Notes under the pieces: generated by a model | Databases searched by the model: none | What the model saw: only the letters and a program-made list of their open reading frames with translations | What the model was told of the DNA's origin: nothing | Source: Branchiostoma floridae | Taxonomy: Eukaryota > Chordata > Leptocardii > Amphioxiformes > Branchiostomatidae | Reading direction: 5' to 3' | Assembly: GCF_000003815.2 (NCBI RefSeq) | Contig: NC_049995.1 | Coordinates: forward strand, 9,831,249 to 9,895,248 | Length of the DNA stretch: 64,000 nt | Made by a program: the position numbers and the translations under genes | Shown: one piece after another, positions 40,287-55,200 of the stretch | Position numbering within the stretch: the stretch's first letter is position 1 | How the letters are laid out: every line of letters begins with the position of its first letter

Positions 40287-43200
40287 CAGAGGGAGAGAGA
40301 AACAGGAACGAACGAGTGTCTCGAAACTTACAATCATAAACCCTTTCCACAACCTTCTTGACGACATCATGTACATTGATTCTACAATCATTATGATACA
40401 ATGACACAGTTTTCTGTTNNNNNNNNNNNNNNNNNNNNNNNNNNNNNNNNNNNNNNNNNNNNNNNNNNNNNNNNNNNNNNNNNNNNNNNNNNNNNNNNNN
40501 NNNNNNNNNNNNNNNNNNAAGGGAAGGGAAGGTAAGGTAAGGTAAGGTAAGGTAAGGTAAGGGAAGGGAAGGGAAGGGAAGGCTAGGCTAGGCTAGGCTA
40601 GGCTAGGGAAGGGAAGGGAAGGGTAGGGTAGAGTCGAGTAGGGCAGAATATAGTAGGTCGTAGGTAATTAGGGCAGGGTAGGGTAGCGTGAATATTTCAT
40701 AAAACAAGATATTGAAAAGTTGCAATCAGAATAACTAATACATATTTCTCTCTCTCTGCTTGGTACTTAAATCATGCCAACATTTCGATTTCAGCTCAGA
40801 TCAGCATACGTGTACGACGCTGTGAGTGTTATCGCGAGATCTCTCGATAGTATCGTGAACGGCGAGAGTTGGGACGCTCCTTCAGGGCTGACCTGTGACC
40901 TCGGCTCCCCAGTCCCGTGGCATGGCGGGACGGCGTTCTTGAAAAGTTTGCACCAGGTAATAAGCAAAGATCTACGCACGCACAGCCTTGTAGAATAGTG
41001 AGTATTTCCTTCGCAAAAAGATTTCGCTTTTGATAGCGTTTGTATGTTTGTATGTTCCGATAGCATACACATTCTTACTAAGGCCAGCTTCACTCCTCTG
41101 ACAAACTTTTTATACTATCTTATGCTACCGTAGGATCTGCTTGGAGTGGAATAGCAACATTATTTTTAAAGAATATGGATGTTTTTACATTTGATACGTG
41201 GCTAGGACATGTGCCCTGTTAAAAATAGTCATATTTTGGCTACTTGGCGGCTTTCCTCGGTACTTGGTATCTTATATTCTGTTTTTTTATATATTCTGTA
41301 AAACCTTCTGTTTTAGACAAGCTATGGCCATGTTTGGATAGTAGATAGTTTATTGCTTCAAGCATTTGAAACAACGGGGCCCAAATCGTCTGTCACATTT
41401 TCAAGTGCACTGCTATAAAAAGAGGAAAAATGTTTACATTGCTAAATACCATTTCCCTAGCCACATAGATAACTTTGGTTCACCTTCCTCCGTGGGGTAA
41501 CCTATATCCGTTGCTCTTAAAAACAGAGCATTTTGGGATTGTAAGTCGGCAGATAGTGGTTTCAAACTGTAACATTTGAAAATATCGAAATATTATACTA
41601 TCGTCCTTTGACTTGATATCCCTAAATACCCTGGTTTTTAAAACAACGGATATAGGTTGCCCCTCGGATAAAGGTGAACTAGCGTTACATACATACATAC
41701 TGCAGATGAAGAACACAGTGAATGATGATGATAATTATTGTTTGACAGGTCGCGGGGGGCTAACAAATCTAACAGCTCCATTTCTAGCCATAATCTAGGT
41801 CATTTTTTAAGGAAACATGCGTTATTTTGTTCCCTCAACCTCAATACATCTGTTGATCATACATGCAGGGTGAAGACATTTTTGGCACATATAGACATTA
41901 GGTAATAACCAACCAAGCAAGCGGAAACAGCCTTAAGTGCACAGATAGAGTAAATTCTTAGCCGCGTGAAATGTCGCTGGCGGCAGAGTGTGCATTAATG
42001 TCCAACCAATCTGCATTAATGTCCAACCAATCTGCATCAATGCCCAACCAATCATGCGCACGCAAAGATGACTAAATAACCAAGTCAGGAATCGATACCG
42101 TGGGCTAAATATGACGGCATTCAGAGAGGAGGAAAATGTCGACCTGATGCTAGTGGCATTATCATATAAATTATGCCGATGCAAGAAAAGACCGAAGACT
42201 TATGGCATTAGCGTAACTATGTGCTATGTGTTGATTTCCTCCGCTAGTCTACAAATAAAGTTTTCTTTTGGTACAGATTCTTATCTTTTTTTAACTTTCT
42301 TTTATTCTATGTTAACATCTACAGGTAGGTATTTCTTAGTATTTGGGAACGAGGTTAAAAACAATAACCTTCGGCAATAAGTTTGTGTTTTAGTTTATGC
42401 CATTTCGTATGTTTGATTTGGTCTGTTTGTTAGTTTCTTGACGAAAATCTAGAAGCTGTAGATACGTGTAGTGCAGTATCAAAGTTATTACTGATAGGGG
42501 TTTTGATACGTGAACAAAAAATGATTAAGGAGAAGTTGTCCTATTTAGAGGTTACCACCTGGGTATGTACAGAGACAAACGGTTATGTCTACAGAACATG
42601 TGATGTTTAAAAACTACATCATGTTGTCAGCATTTTGTTGGCCTCTTTCTTTACTATTGTAACAGAAATGGGGAGAAAAATACTCTAAAAGTAGCACACG
42701 GGTGTCACATCGAACAAGTCATGACCCTTTCTAGTCGTTGACACCCTAGGGTAGGCAGATTTGTACTCTAGTAGGTCACGTATCCGGAAAATACACCATT
42801 TTCTTATTTTGGGTCAATCCTACAGTCTGTTCAACAGGTCTATTGTCCATCACAGAATCCGCCTGATTGTCTTGGTTAGAACGGTCACCCTGGCGCCAAG
42901 AGCTAGCAACCATGTTATAGGAACTTTGCAAATGTTATTATTACTTTTTGCTGCTGAACTTTCTTCCGGCATACACATACACAGTAAACCTGATAAATTA
43001 TTACAGCAGCCTTATGGTATTAGTCACGATTAAAAATCCAAAATTGCAGCAAAAAACTTGTAATTATCTATATCTATCTATATCTATATAGCCGGTATAA
43101 CCGCCGTTCGGCGTAACACACCAGCTAATTGATAAGATATCTTCGTCAGCATTTTGTTGGTCTGTTTATATCACTTGTCTTTTGCAACAAATAAGTCTAA

Positions 43201-46200
43201 AAGTAGCACACAGGTGTCACATCGAAAAATTTATGTCCCTTGGGAATGGTAGACAGAAAAAAGGCTATAGTCAGCAGGTTACTTGGTCATGTAGCCGGAA
43301 AAAGCACAATTTTTCTTAGCCTTATTTGGGGTCAATCCTTCAGTTTGCTCGACAGGTCCATTGTCCATCACAGAATCCGCCTGATTGTCTTGATTACACC
43401 GGTCACCCTGGCGCCAAAAGCTACCAACCATGTTTTAGAAACTTTGCAAATGTTATCATTACTCTTTATTGTTGAACTTTCTTCCGGCATTAACATACAC
43501 ATACAGAGTAAACTTAATGAATAATTACAGCAGCCTTATGGTATTATATATTAGTCATGTCAAAAAGTTGTAATTGATAAGCTATCTTTGCCAACATCTT
43601 GTGGGTCTTTTGTCCACATTTTGTGGGTTTATATCACTTGTCTTTTGCAATAAATGACTCTAAAAGTAGCACACGGGTGTCACATCGAAAACTTTGTGTC
43701 CCTTGCTAATGGCAGAAAAAAAAGGCTATGGTCAGCAGGTTAGTCGGTCGTGTAGCCGGATAAAGCACCATTTTTCTTAGCCTTATTTTTGGGTCAATCC
43801 TACAGTTTGCTCAACAGGTCCATTGTCCATGACAGAGTCCACCTGATTGTCTTGATTACACTGGTCACCCTGGCGCCGAAAGTGAACATCCATTTTATAG
43901 AAATGTTACCATTATTCTCTTCCATCATAAACATACGAAATAACATGATAACTTAATACTACAGCAGCCTTATGGTATTAGTCATGATTGCAAATAACCA
44001 AATCGTAGCAAAAAAAGTTGTAATTGATAAGCTATCTTTGTCAGCATTTGGTGGGTCTGTTTATATCGCTTGTCTTTTGCGACAAATAACTCTCAAAAGT
44101 AACACACTGGTGTCACACCAACATCTATATGTCCCTCACTGGTGTTTGACCCGAAAAAAATACTAGGGTTTTTTGTTAAAGTAGGTTATGTAACCGGAAA
44201 AAAGCACCATTTTTCTTAGCCTTATTTTCGGGTCCATCCTACAGTCTGCTTAATCCTACAGTCTACTCCATTGTCCATGACAGAATCCACCTGATTGTCC
44301 TGATTACACCGGTCACCCTGGCGCCAAGACCTAATGATTTTCTGTAGACTCTATTTAGATTAAGAACAAGATGCTCTAATAATAGATGTCAGTGGTCTAC
44401 ACGCTACAGGGCAGAGGAAACCAGACGAGAAAGCAAAATTGCAAACTCTAAAAGTGGTGTGTGGCCAAAAGGTCACTCTCGAGTTGTGGGTAATGGAAAA
44501 TGCATTGAAGAGGAAAATTGACCCCCGGCTTGGGATATTAAGAAAGGTTTCGATTGAGAAGGAAAACAAGGCAGATTTTTAGTGGATTTTGAGTTTGACA
44601 TCTTGACTCCCTCACACGAGATGTCAGAGAAGATAGGCCAACCCTAGCTGTCTATTTTGATGCTCAACCAATAAGAAAGTCAAGTTGACGCTGGCGAAAT
44701 ATCTGAAAATTTACGTTTTTGTTTTTTATTGGTTATACACGGCAATGGAATTTCTTTTATGTTTCATATTTTGACTAAATCGAATAAGCTTATATTATGC
44801 ATGTTGTTGTTTTTTTTCTTCATTTTTTTCCTGTATGTTCTTAATTTACTTTAATTAAAGATAAATATACTCGAAACTTATGGTTACGTTTCAAAGGGAA
44901 AATAATCAGTGAGTTATCTTTTATTTAATGGCAAAACATGTACTTCCCTGTTTGTAAAATTGTTCAATGTTTTTGCGTATGAATATGAAGCAGTAAAAAT
45001 GCATTACCCCAATGTAAAGAACATCAAATATCAATGAACGTCGGCAACACTAGCTAGTTCACACAGGGAAACCTTTATCCGTCTTTGGTTCAAACTAGGT
45101 ATTTACTAGGAATATCAAGTCGGTGAACGGTGGTTTCAAAATTTGAAATTTTCAAAATATTTCTGTTAAAAAAACATTGATCATAACGCTAGGTCACCTT
45201 TATTCGTTGGGTAACCTATATCCGTTGTTTGTTAAAACTGGGCTATCTTGGAGTATCAAGTAGAAGGACGGCGGTTTCAAATTGTAATATTTTCAAAGCA
45301 TTGTAGCTTTGAACCACCGTCCGTCAACTTGATATCCCTAGATACGCATTCCTTTTTTACAACGGATATAGGTTGCCCCGCGAATAAAGGTGAACTATCG
45401 TTATAGGTTTCCCCAGCGGATAACGGTACCTTTTATTTTGCCAGATCGACAAAGGGAACATCCTGAGTGACAGCTCCACAAACGAGTCAGTGACACGTGC
45501 CGACGCCACCTTCCAGATCCTCCAGGTCAAGTACACTACTAACGGTACCACTATGGAACAGGTACGTCACGTCTCCATGGTAACTGATGCCATTTTGGGT
45601 CCGCCATGTTGTTTTCATGTGCATAAAGGATCCTAGGACCAGTCTTTGAGATACGCATTAGAGTTTGCCTTGTGTACCATCGATTTAAAATTGCCTACAT
45701 TTTCTTTTTAGTCATTTACAATTTGTTTTACTATATAAATATAAAGGGTATTACAGGCACGGTAACTTTGGGTATATGCTGCGATTGTATGGTCACCACT
45801 ATGCAAATGAGTATATGCTAAATTTGCAGCTATATTCAAATTTTAAACTCTGCCTATTTGCATATTTGTAATTCTGCAAAAACGACACCGACCAAACTTT
45901 TGGACAACGAATTGCTCTAATACTCACCTATGTATCATTCTAGATCGGCACCTGGGATCCTGTGAACCACCTAGAGATGTTTCAGGTGCCGTACCCGAAA
46001 GATGTCGGCTTGCAGAACGTTCGTTTGCGGGTGGTGACTACAGAGGTAATATGCATGCCGGGATATGGTAGAAGGGAAATTCAGTTAAAGCTTCTCAAAC
46101 ATTTACCAACGTGGAATATCTTAGGTATTGCTTTTTTATGTGTATGTTTCAACACTCATTTCTACAAGCTAGGTACATCGGACACAGGAAGTTAGGTTAA

Positions 46201-49200
46201 TGGTTACAAAAAGTGTTATCAAAGGTTACCTACTTTCCTTTTCTATATCTTCCTGCTATATGCACTGTGCTATTATCGTGCCTGTGGCTTTTATTGGCCA
46301 ATGGAAAAAGACATCGATAGAATCCGTAGTGGTATACTTATAACGAAAAGCAAACTAGAAAACTACGAAAACTATAAACATTTGAAGGAAATGCGAGATA
46401 TTGTAATTCTTGTAAAAAGCTAATACGAAAACCTTTATGACATTAGAAACAGTGTGCATTGCAACCATACATATTCTTGTCTTATTCGATGACCCCTTAT
46501 GACTTCGACACACGCGAGTAATATTAATGCTACGTGCGTTCCACAAATTTACAGCTTGACATGTAGAGCAACTTTCAAATTAGCTTTAATTGGCTGTACG
46601 TGCTGCAGTGTGCGTTTACACCTAAGGAAAACTTCTAATCAATGCCTGGTTCTCGCCACATCTTTTTGATAATGACTAATTATCCGCTATACTTAATATC
46701 CGATAAGTCCTGTCTTGTCAGAATCAATACTACCTTCAAATAATATCGTAAAAATATTTGTATGTAGCTTTGTCTTATATGCAAAACTTATTCTACCTAA
46801 TTTAGTATTCTGTATGTAGGAAATTGAGAGCATCCCTTTTTGCCTGTTATGTCTATGGATGCAAACAATAAACTAGCTCAAACTTTTCCAGACATGTTAT
46901 CTTTTCTATTTCAGGCATATCTTTATAGTGTAATGTGTTCCTTGATATTTCTGGTCCTGCAGTTGTTGCCAAACTCTCTCTCCCCCCCCCCCCCCCCAAC
47001 CCTCTCACTCTCACTCTCATTTACCTCGCCCCCTCTCTTCTTCTTCATCTTCTTCTTCTTCTTCTCCCTCTATACTAACAGTTCTGGGGCTAAAGTTCTA
47101 ACAACATCTCTTGTTAAGAGAACTATTCGATTTTTGTTTTAAATTTCTTTCAGGATATTCCCTTCGTGTTTAAGTCTGGGGAAGAAGACAACCCAAAGTT
47201 CATCGGTTTTTCGATAGACCTGCTGGACGAACTTTCCAAACTGCTCGGCTTCTCCTACGACATCTATGAGGTTGCCGACCGGAAGTACGGGGCCCCAAAG
47301 CCTGATGGGAGTTGGAATGGCATGATTGGTGACGTAGTCAATATGGTGGGTATACCATCTGGTATATCGTTAGTATAGACTTTTTTTTGTGTAAATGTAG
47401 TGTCATTGACATTATTACCCAGTTCGAAAGTTTATCAAGTTGATTTTAGTTTTTGAAACCATTCAGAAGTAACGTTGATTTATATTTGTATTAGCACAGA
47501 ACCAAATTTTCAATGTCCAACCCCAGTTCTTCTCAATAAACTAGGAATAGATCACCTGATCTAACTGTATAAAGTGACGTCACTGACGTAGAGGATCGAT
47601 CATTATTCGACAAGGAATAAAGCTTAACCGTTAAAGATTTGTGTATGAATGTCCAATCATTGAATTGGAAATGTTAATTCAACTTTCAAATACAATTCAA
47701 TCTCTACAACTGGATTAAATAACAGATATTTCAAATTGTTGTACTCAGTTGAGTTGAGTTGCATTTGAATACTGTTTACCTGGATGTTTAACGTTCAACC
47801 TTCTTCGAGAATTGTGTGATACTTTCGGCCTTAAGGTTATTTATAATGTACAATTTTTCCATGTTATCTGAAGGATTTATGACTACATTATAGTGATTGA
47901 TAGAATGATACAATTTTTGCGACTTTAGATCCGTACACAAAATAAAGCGCTTACCAACAAGTTTTCGATCAGTCCTCTGATCCTTCTTAAGTTGTAATGA
48001 CCCAAAACCTAAGTCGCACTTCCGGAACGGAAGTGTGACGTCAGTAAAGGGTCAAAGGTGCTTGACAGTCGGTCTCAAAAATTGTATCATTATGTTAACT
48101 ACGTATACGGTCAAAGATGAACTGATATTCAAGTGCTTGATAGAAGCTTATCATGTGTTCTATTTACATTTTATCACATGTAATATCAGAAAGCACACCT
48201 TGCCATCTCGGCCATGACCATTACCACCCAGAGGGAGACAGTTGTGGACTTCCCCAAACGCTACATGGACCAGTCCTTCGGCATTCTTACCAAGAAACCA
48301 GAAATCAAGACAAACAACGTTCTCGGCTTCCTAGGTATGTAAAAGAAAGCCTCCCCCTTTAAGAAATACGGTTATCTGCAATAAAGATGTAAAAGAAATT
48401 GATGGAAAAACAACACGATTCATGTTCCACGTTTCAAGATATAAAACAACGGTGACTTGAAATAAAGCCGTTTTTTCTGTATATTCTTCCTCAACCAAGT
48501 TTTTATCCTTTGCTGCGTTTACCATTACTCTTTGCCCTTCAAGAGTAATGTAGTGGTAGGAGTTATAATCATGATACATCCGTTACCATATAGAAAGATA
48601 CAAATCCATTAAAAGGAACCATCCCTCTAGTAGCATTACCTGGAAATAGCCTATAAGACAGAACGCTGTAGATTTGTCGTAGATAGGAAAGGATCCAAAA
48701 ATCCTTGAGGATATGATATTCACGCTTTCTCACGTCCATTTCGAATGACTTATGTAATCGAAAATGTAACATTATAACTGAGATTTGGAGCGTGAAATTG
48801 CCAGATGGGAAAGTTACGAGTGCAGTAGACCTTTATATCGAGTTACCCATCTCGCATTCAGTCAGAAATAGAAAGTTGTGGTGCGTTTTTGTCACGCACC
48901 ATCAAGCACAAAATGTATATGCGGCTGAACTGCTGATCCCTCATAGGATGTAGATATCTTTTGTGGATCGTCGATTAATTTTCACTGCACGGAAACTTTG
49001 AATTTCCGGGCGTATACAGGACCGCACACGTCCCGTGAAACCGGGCGTATGCAGGAATTTGCTGACACGACATGTGCAGGTCCTACTTTGATATCCCTAT
49101 CGTTTGGCAGTACGACAGAGACATTGCAGGGCCCATATATTCCCATACACATGTCTAATTACCGGCTGTACGGGCGAATATGTATATAACTGTTCACGCC

Positions 49201-52200
49201 TGCACACCCGGTAATTAGATATGTGTATGGAAATATACGGGCCCTGCATATGTCTCTGTTGTGCGTACTGCCAAACGATAGGAAAAGTATCAAAGACCAC
49301 CTCGTGTGTAAATGGAGAGAATCTGATGTAAATAACACTTTCCTAGAATAGATTTGAGCTAGGATCTCACAAAGCTGAAGTGAGTTAAAGAAAGGAAACA
49401 TCGGGGAGTTGGAAGCAGTCACAAGTCGACTTCGGATCAGCCACACCAACGTATAGGCCCAAGGGTATTACTTGGCATTGGCTGTATTCAAGCTGATGAA
49501 GAAATTGGCACATACTCAAAATGTCGTGCATAATAACCACATCCGTGGAATTTCCAGGTCATAACAAGTAACCCCACATATAGTAGCTTGACAAGTCAAG
49601 TGTACATAGAAGCAGATTTAAACATTTTTATACGGCGGGTGGGTACCACGAGTGCCAAAGTTTCGAAATGATGGCGCCATTTTGAATCTGAAGACGTTAG
49701 GTAAGGGGACTGTCCACTTCAAAATAGGGGTCCCCTTGTATTAAAAAGGGGGCAAATTATCAATTATCAATTTGGTACAAAATAGGAGGATTCCACATAC
49801 CATTTTTCCGAGAAAAGAACAGTCAATTCTTGAAGACTAAAAGAGGCATAAGAACCCTTTTGAAAAATCTATCGACGCATGCGTATATAAGTGGCCTTTG
49901 GCATGCACCATCGAAAATCTGGATGTAAAGTAGACAGGGCCTGGCTAGATAACGTATAATTTATATGTATCAATTATCCTAGAAAATGGATTTATGATCT
50001 CTCTTATAAATTGGTAAGAATCTTGGTCTTGAGAAGGACTTTGTCTGTAGTTTTTTTTTTTTGCTATAGATAAGATAAAAATTCATCGGACTAACAAACT
50101 GATACGAGTCTATCATCATCATGAAGACATAGCTGTGCGTGATTTCATGCGGTCATGACTATGTTCATGATTTAACCCTTTCTTGCTCGCCCAAAATTGG
50201 ACAGTGTGAATTGAGTAATTGCTCAATTACAACCACCGTGACTGTACCTACACATGTTAGATGTGTGTCATCGCTTTGCTCTATATTATCTCGGTCACGC
50301 TTTACGCTTTGCATATAATCCAAACGTAGCAACAGATAGTATGTTGTGAATATCAATACTCATTCTTTATAGCATGTATGGTAGAATTCATAGTTTTATT
50401 TCATCTAATATCTGTTCTGGATATCGAATCACAAATCATAGTATGTGGAATAATCGTATACATGTATGCATCACCATAAGCTATCTATTTACAATTTTGA
50501 CATTTGTCCTTGTCCTTTCTGCAAAATATTATGTGGAATTTGAATTTTAAACTCCTGTAATCTTTTAAGCTTGTCGTACATTGAACTCCAAGGTAGATGT
50601 TAATATGATGCTCTGGCATCAAATTCATAACACTAGCGTTACCAGTTATATGGTGCAGATATGTACAGAAAGATTTGAAACGGTAACATTGACGTCCTCG
50701 GAAGTCGTATGGTTTGGTAGAATGTTCATGATATTTTATGATATTCAACCGCCAACAAGGATCTAAGACAGTCTTTTTTCCGTAGGAAAATATATATTAT
50801 TTTTGTTCGACATTCGAATGACAACCTCATGATTGCCTTCAATTTGTGATTGATTGTATAACGTTCGTGTGACGAATGTGACTGAACCCAATTAAGTGAT
50901 GTCGCTACTCATAAGCGCCCCCTATCGGTTCTGTGCAGGACCGTTCAGCGTGTACGTGTGGGGCTGTATCGTGGGGGCGCTATTCACTGTGGGGACGGTG
51001 CTGTTCGTGTTAGACCGCATCACACCGCATCTACTGTACAGCGAGGGTGGCAACGAAACGCCAGGAGTCAAACTTAAAGACAGCTTCTGGTTTATCTACA
51101 GTTCGTTAGTACAGCAAGGTGAGTATACAACAGCATTTCATTATAGGAAATTAATGAAGAAGCACTGAATATTCAGCCTGCTAATTGATATGCTAAACTT
51201 TATAAATGGCTCTACCACTTGATGCAGGGCAAGTGTTGTGAATTAGGTCTAAGTCGATTATTTTATACACAAATGGTATTAGTTCTAACTACGTAATACC
51301 ACAAGCAAAATATAGTTGGGGATCACCTGGTCGTTTTATATCATTTGATGTTTTGACAGATTTGTAAGCAGTTACATTTACCCTTTTGAGAAAGGCGTAA
51401 CTGTACTATACACCATCACCAGCCAATATTTCACACAGCTATGGACCAGTGCCATCTTGTGGACTGCACACGAACTGCAAGGCCTCACACTCATGGGCAA
51501 AGACAAGTGACCTATCCAAATATGTAGAAAACATGTAAGAAATAGACTGTAAAAAATCACCTACCTGAGGTTTAGTTAATCTTCTATTCTTCTTCTTCTC
51601 CGTCGCATGTCACTTTTGGTTCATACTGAAGCGGGCCGTCATTGTTCGCCATGCTGCTCTGTCCGCTGCTATCCGCTGCACCCGCTCCCATGTGCAACCA
51701 TCTCCGCAAGGTCTCTCCCATTCAACAGTTCTTCTCCACATTGACAGCGTATTCTGATCTCTAACGTATCCAACAACTAAGTGGCCCGGGGTTGCCATGC
51801 ATTGCATTGTCTGCAATGTCAATAAATCTAAATCTAAATCTAGTGATTTCGAGCTGAACATATCGCCATTATTGGCGGCAATCCTACTCACACCACCTGA
51901 TAACCTTTGACCCCGATATACAAGACCTGATGACATACAAACTGCACTTCCTTCACAATTTACTGGACACTCGAAACATGGATAAAAGCCTATTTTTGTA
52001 ACAAAATCAAGTTGCCAGAATACTTACTTATATTATCCACTTACTTATATTTCACACAACGGTGTCCCAGTGCTATCTATCGGATTGCATACGAACTGCA
52101 AGGCCTTACACTAATAATTCTCCCCACAGGTTGGGACTGGAGCCCACAGTCCTTTTCCTGCCGGTTACTGAGCGGCTTCTGGTGGCTGTTTTGTCTCATC

Positions 52201-55200
52201 ATCATATCTACCTACACCGCAAACCTGGCAGCCTTCCTCACGGTCACCCGGATGGAGACACCGATCAAGTCTATAGACCAACTGGCATCGCAAACGGTTT
52301 TACCATACGGAACGGTCAGGTAGGTGTTTCAAATATGGAGTTCGTTGGCCTCAACTGGGCAAACACGTCGTATTGTTTTTTCCCCTTTGGCAACCCAGAT
52401 GGAGACATCAATCAAGTTTTTTTTAACCAACTGGGGTCGTAAAATGGGCTAACCGTACGAAACGGCTAGGTAAGTGTTTCAAACATGGGTGTTCTGGCCT
52501 CAACTGGGCAAACATATCGTATTGTCTTTTTCACGGTAACCTGGATGTGGACGCAAGTCAAGTCTATTGACAACTAATATCACAAATGGCCTTACCGCAT
52601 AGAACGGATAGGTAGGTGTTTCAAACATGGGTCTTCTGGCCTCAACTTGGCAAACATGTCACATTAGCTTTTTTCATGGTCATCTAGATCGAGACAACGT
52701 TAGTTTATCTAAAACTAACAACCTAAAGCGGTCGTATCTTACGGAGTGATTTGCATTTGGCAGGTAATTAAAACGATGGGCGTAACATGGGCCATGCATG
52801 TCGAGTGTGTGTTCCTTGTGCCTTGTGGTCGCCAGAACGTGGGAACTGTAAAAGTCTATCTCCGGGCCTAACATGGTCAAATATGTCGTATTGATGTCAA
52901 AAGAGCAAACTGATTAACAGGATAACAGATTACAGAATCATGTTAAGACAGAATGATTTACTTTTAGTTTAGCAAATGGTTACAATGCCTTAAAGGCTCT
53001 GAATGAAATGACGCTTTGTTTTGTTTTTCAGTGACACCAGCCTAACGACAACGTTACAGTCGTCTGACATCGACGTCTACCAGAAGATGTGGCGGTTCAT
53101 GAACGGCAGCGACCCGCCCACGTTTGTGGAGACGGCCGATGAAGGTTAGTACGGAACACTAGTTTATCTTTTTCCATAGAATAGCCTATATCCATTGTAC
53201 TGTTAAAAAATATCATTCTAAAATATAGCATTTTTTAAAGACACAGTCCGACCAATTAAAATCCCTAAATTCCTGTACAGCGGAGCTAAGTTACTTATGA
53301 AAATAAATTAGCGTCACATACAAACGTCGACCAACAACGCAACACTGCTTCAGTATTGTTGCCGTTGTTTAAAACAACCTGTAGTCAACATAATTATATT
53401 TCAGCCATACATAGTATGGTGAAATATATTGTATTCGTAATGTTTCTTTCTTTCTTTCTTTCTTTCTTTCTCCTGTCAAATCTTCAAAGTGATTCATCTC
53501 CGCCGTTCCTGGACCGAATGACCTGAAATTCGGCACAGGGGTAGAGTGGGCCAATACCTTGATGCTTTTTTCCCATTTTTTTCATATCTGCCTCTAAAAT
53601 GATTTTATTGAGATTTTTTGGTCAATTTTAGACCAAAACTGTATATTTTGGCCCCTGTACCCTGGTATTACAACCAAATGAGCTGAAATTTGACAGAGAT
53701 GTGCCTTGATAATGCCCCAATATAAATTCGATAATACTTTTGGTGTACAGTACAACAAAATGCTTATTTTTGCGATTTTTTGACCAATTTTTGACCAAAA
53801 AAGGACACTTTTGGCTCCTGTACCTTGGTATTGCAACCGAATGAGCTGAAATTTAACACAGATGTGCCTTGATAATCCCTTCACATAAATTTAATAACAC
53901 TTTTGGTGTACAGTGCAACAAAATGCTTATTTTTGCGATTTTTGGCCAATTTTTGACCAAAAAAGGACACTTTTGGCTCCTGTACCCTGGTATTACAATT
54001 AAATGACCTGAAATTTGGTATAGATAGGCATTAGATACTTGGTAACAAGATTCAAGTAAATTTTTTTGACATAAACAACTTTAAAATGATTAATTTTGGC
54101 ACTTTTCTGAGGGGAAATTTGTTTTCTTTTGGCCTCCTGACGTGACCTTCCGTGACCCCGCACAGAGCCACACCTGTGCGCGTCAGCCGGAGAGTTAATT
54201 GAATCAAAGACCTAGCCAATCAGCGAAGAGGAGGCCAAAGGCTAATTAATATTCATAAGCGGGGCCTCATGATCCCGTATATAGCAGTGTTCCCGCCAGG
54301 GGGAGCGAAGCCCGCCTAAGGCTCTCGCATTTTAGACTATTCAGAAGGCTTTATATTGTATCAGTTCTTAGGGGCATATCTATGATAATCGCAGCAGTCA
54401 CTTAACTTCTCTTCAGGAGTTTAGCGTAACACTATTTCAGGTCAAACCGTCAAAGGCAACTAAAAACAAACTTTAACGTTACTGAGTTCAACAGTACTTA
54501 TAACTTGTTATCCGAAGTTGAAACGCTAGCGATGGTATTTTCGCTGCGCTGTTAGCTCCGTGCGACTGTTGTTGACGGTCTTATAACGGTATATTTTGCA
54601 CCCCTGTACCCTGGTATGAGTAACATTTGGTATAGATAGGCATAAGATAGTTGGTAAAATGATCCAAGTAAAATTTTTGGCATAAAGTACTGTAAAAGGC
54701 TTGATTACAGCACTTTTTTTAGGGGAAATTGGTTTTCTTTCGTTCTCCATGCCATGACCTTTCGGACGTTCACCCCACAGAGCCGACATCTGCACCTGCG
54801 TCTAGCCGGCAGGAAGAGTTAATTCAATTAATGGTCCAGCCAATCAGCGAAGAGGAAAGCGAAGGCTAATTAATATTCATAAGCGGGACCACACAATACG
54901 TTAACTTGAAGACTCAGGCCGTACAGACTTCTCGCCAGGATTTTTTCAAAGCGTCGGACAGGGGTCCGGGGGCCGCCGAATGTCCCTGGCGGGGTCCAGG
55001 GGCAGGGCCACTGTGGGGGGGACCCAGGTGGGCGAAGCCCCCCCCCCCCCCGGAAGCTCTTGCATTTTAGACTATTGAGAAGGCTTCTTTTATCAGTTTT
55101 TTAGGGCCATATCTACGATAATCGTAGCAGTCACTTACTTCTCTTCAGCAGTTTGACTTTAAAATATTTCGGGTCAAAGCTTCAAAGACAACTAAAACCT

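Noticed and set aside
40137-40407. Open frames on both strands over the GA tract
   Set aside because: Low-complexity Arg-Glu or Ser-Leu products of a simple repeat.
42761-43524. Two frames with similar peptides ([12 protein letters not shown])
   Set aside because: They lie in the same position of tandem DNA repeats and are broken in the other units.
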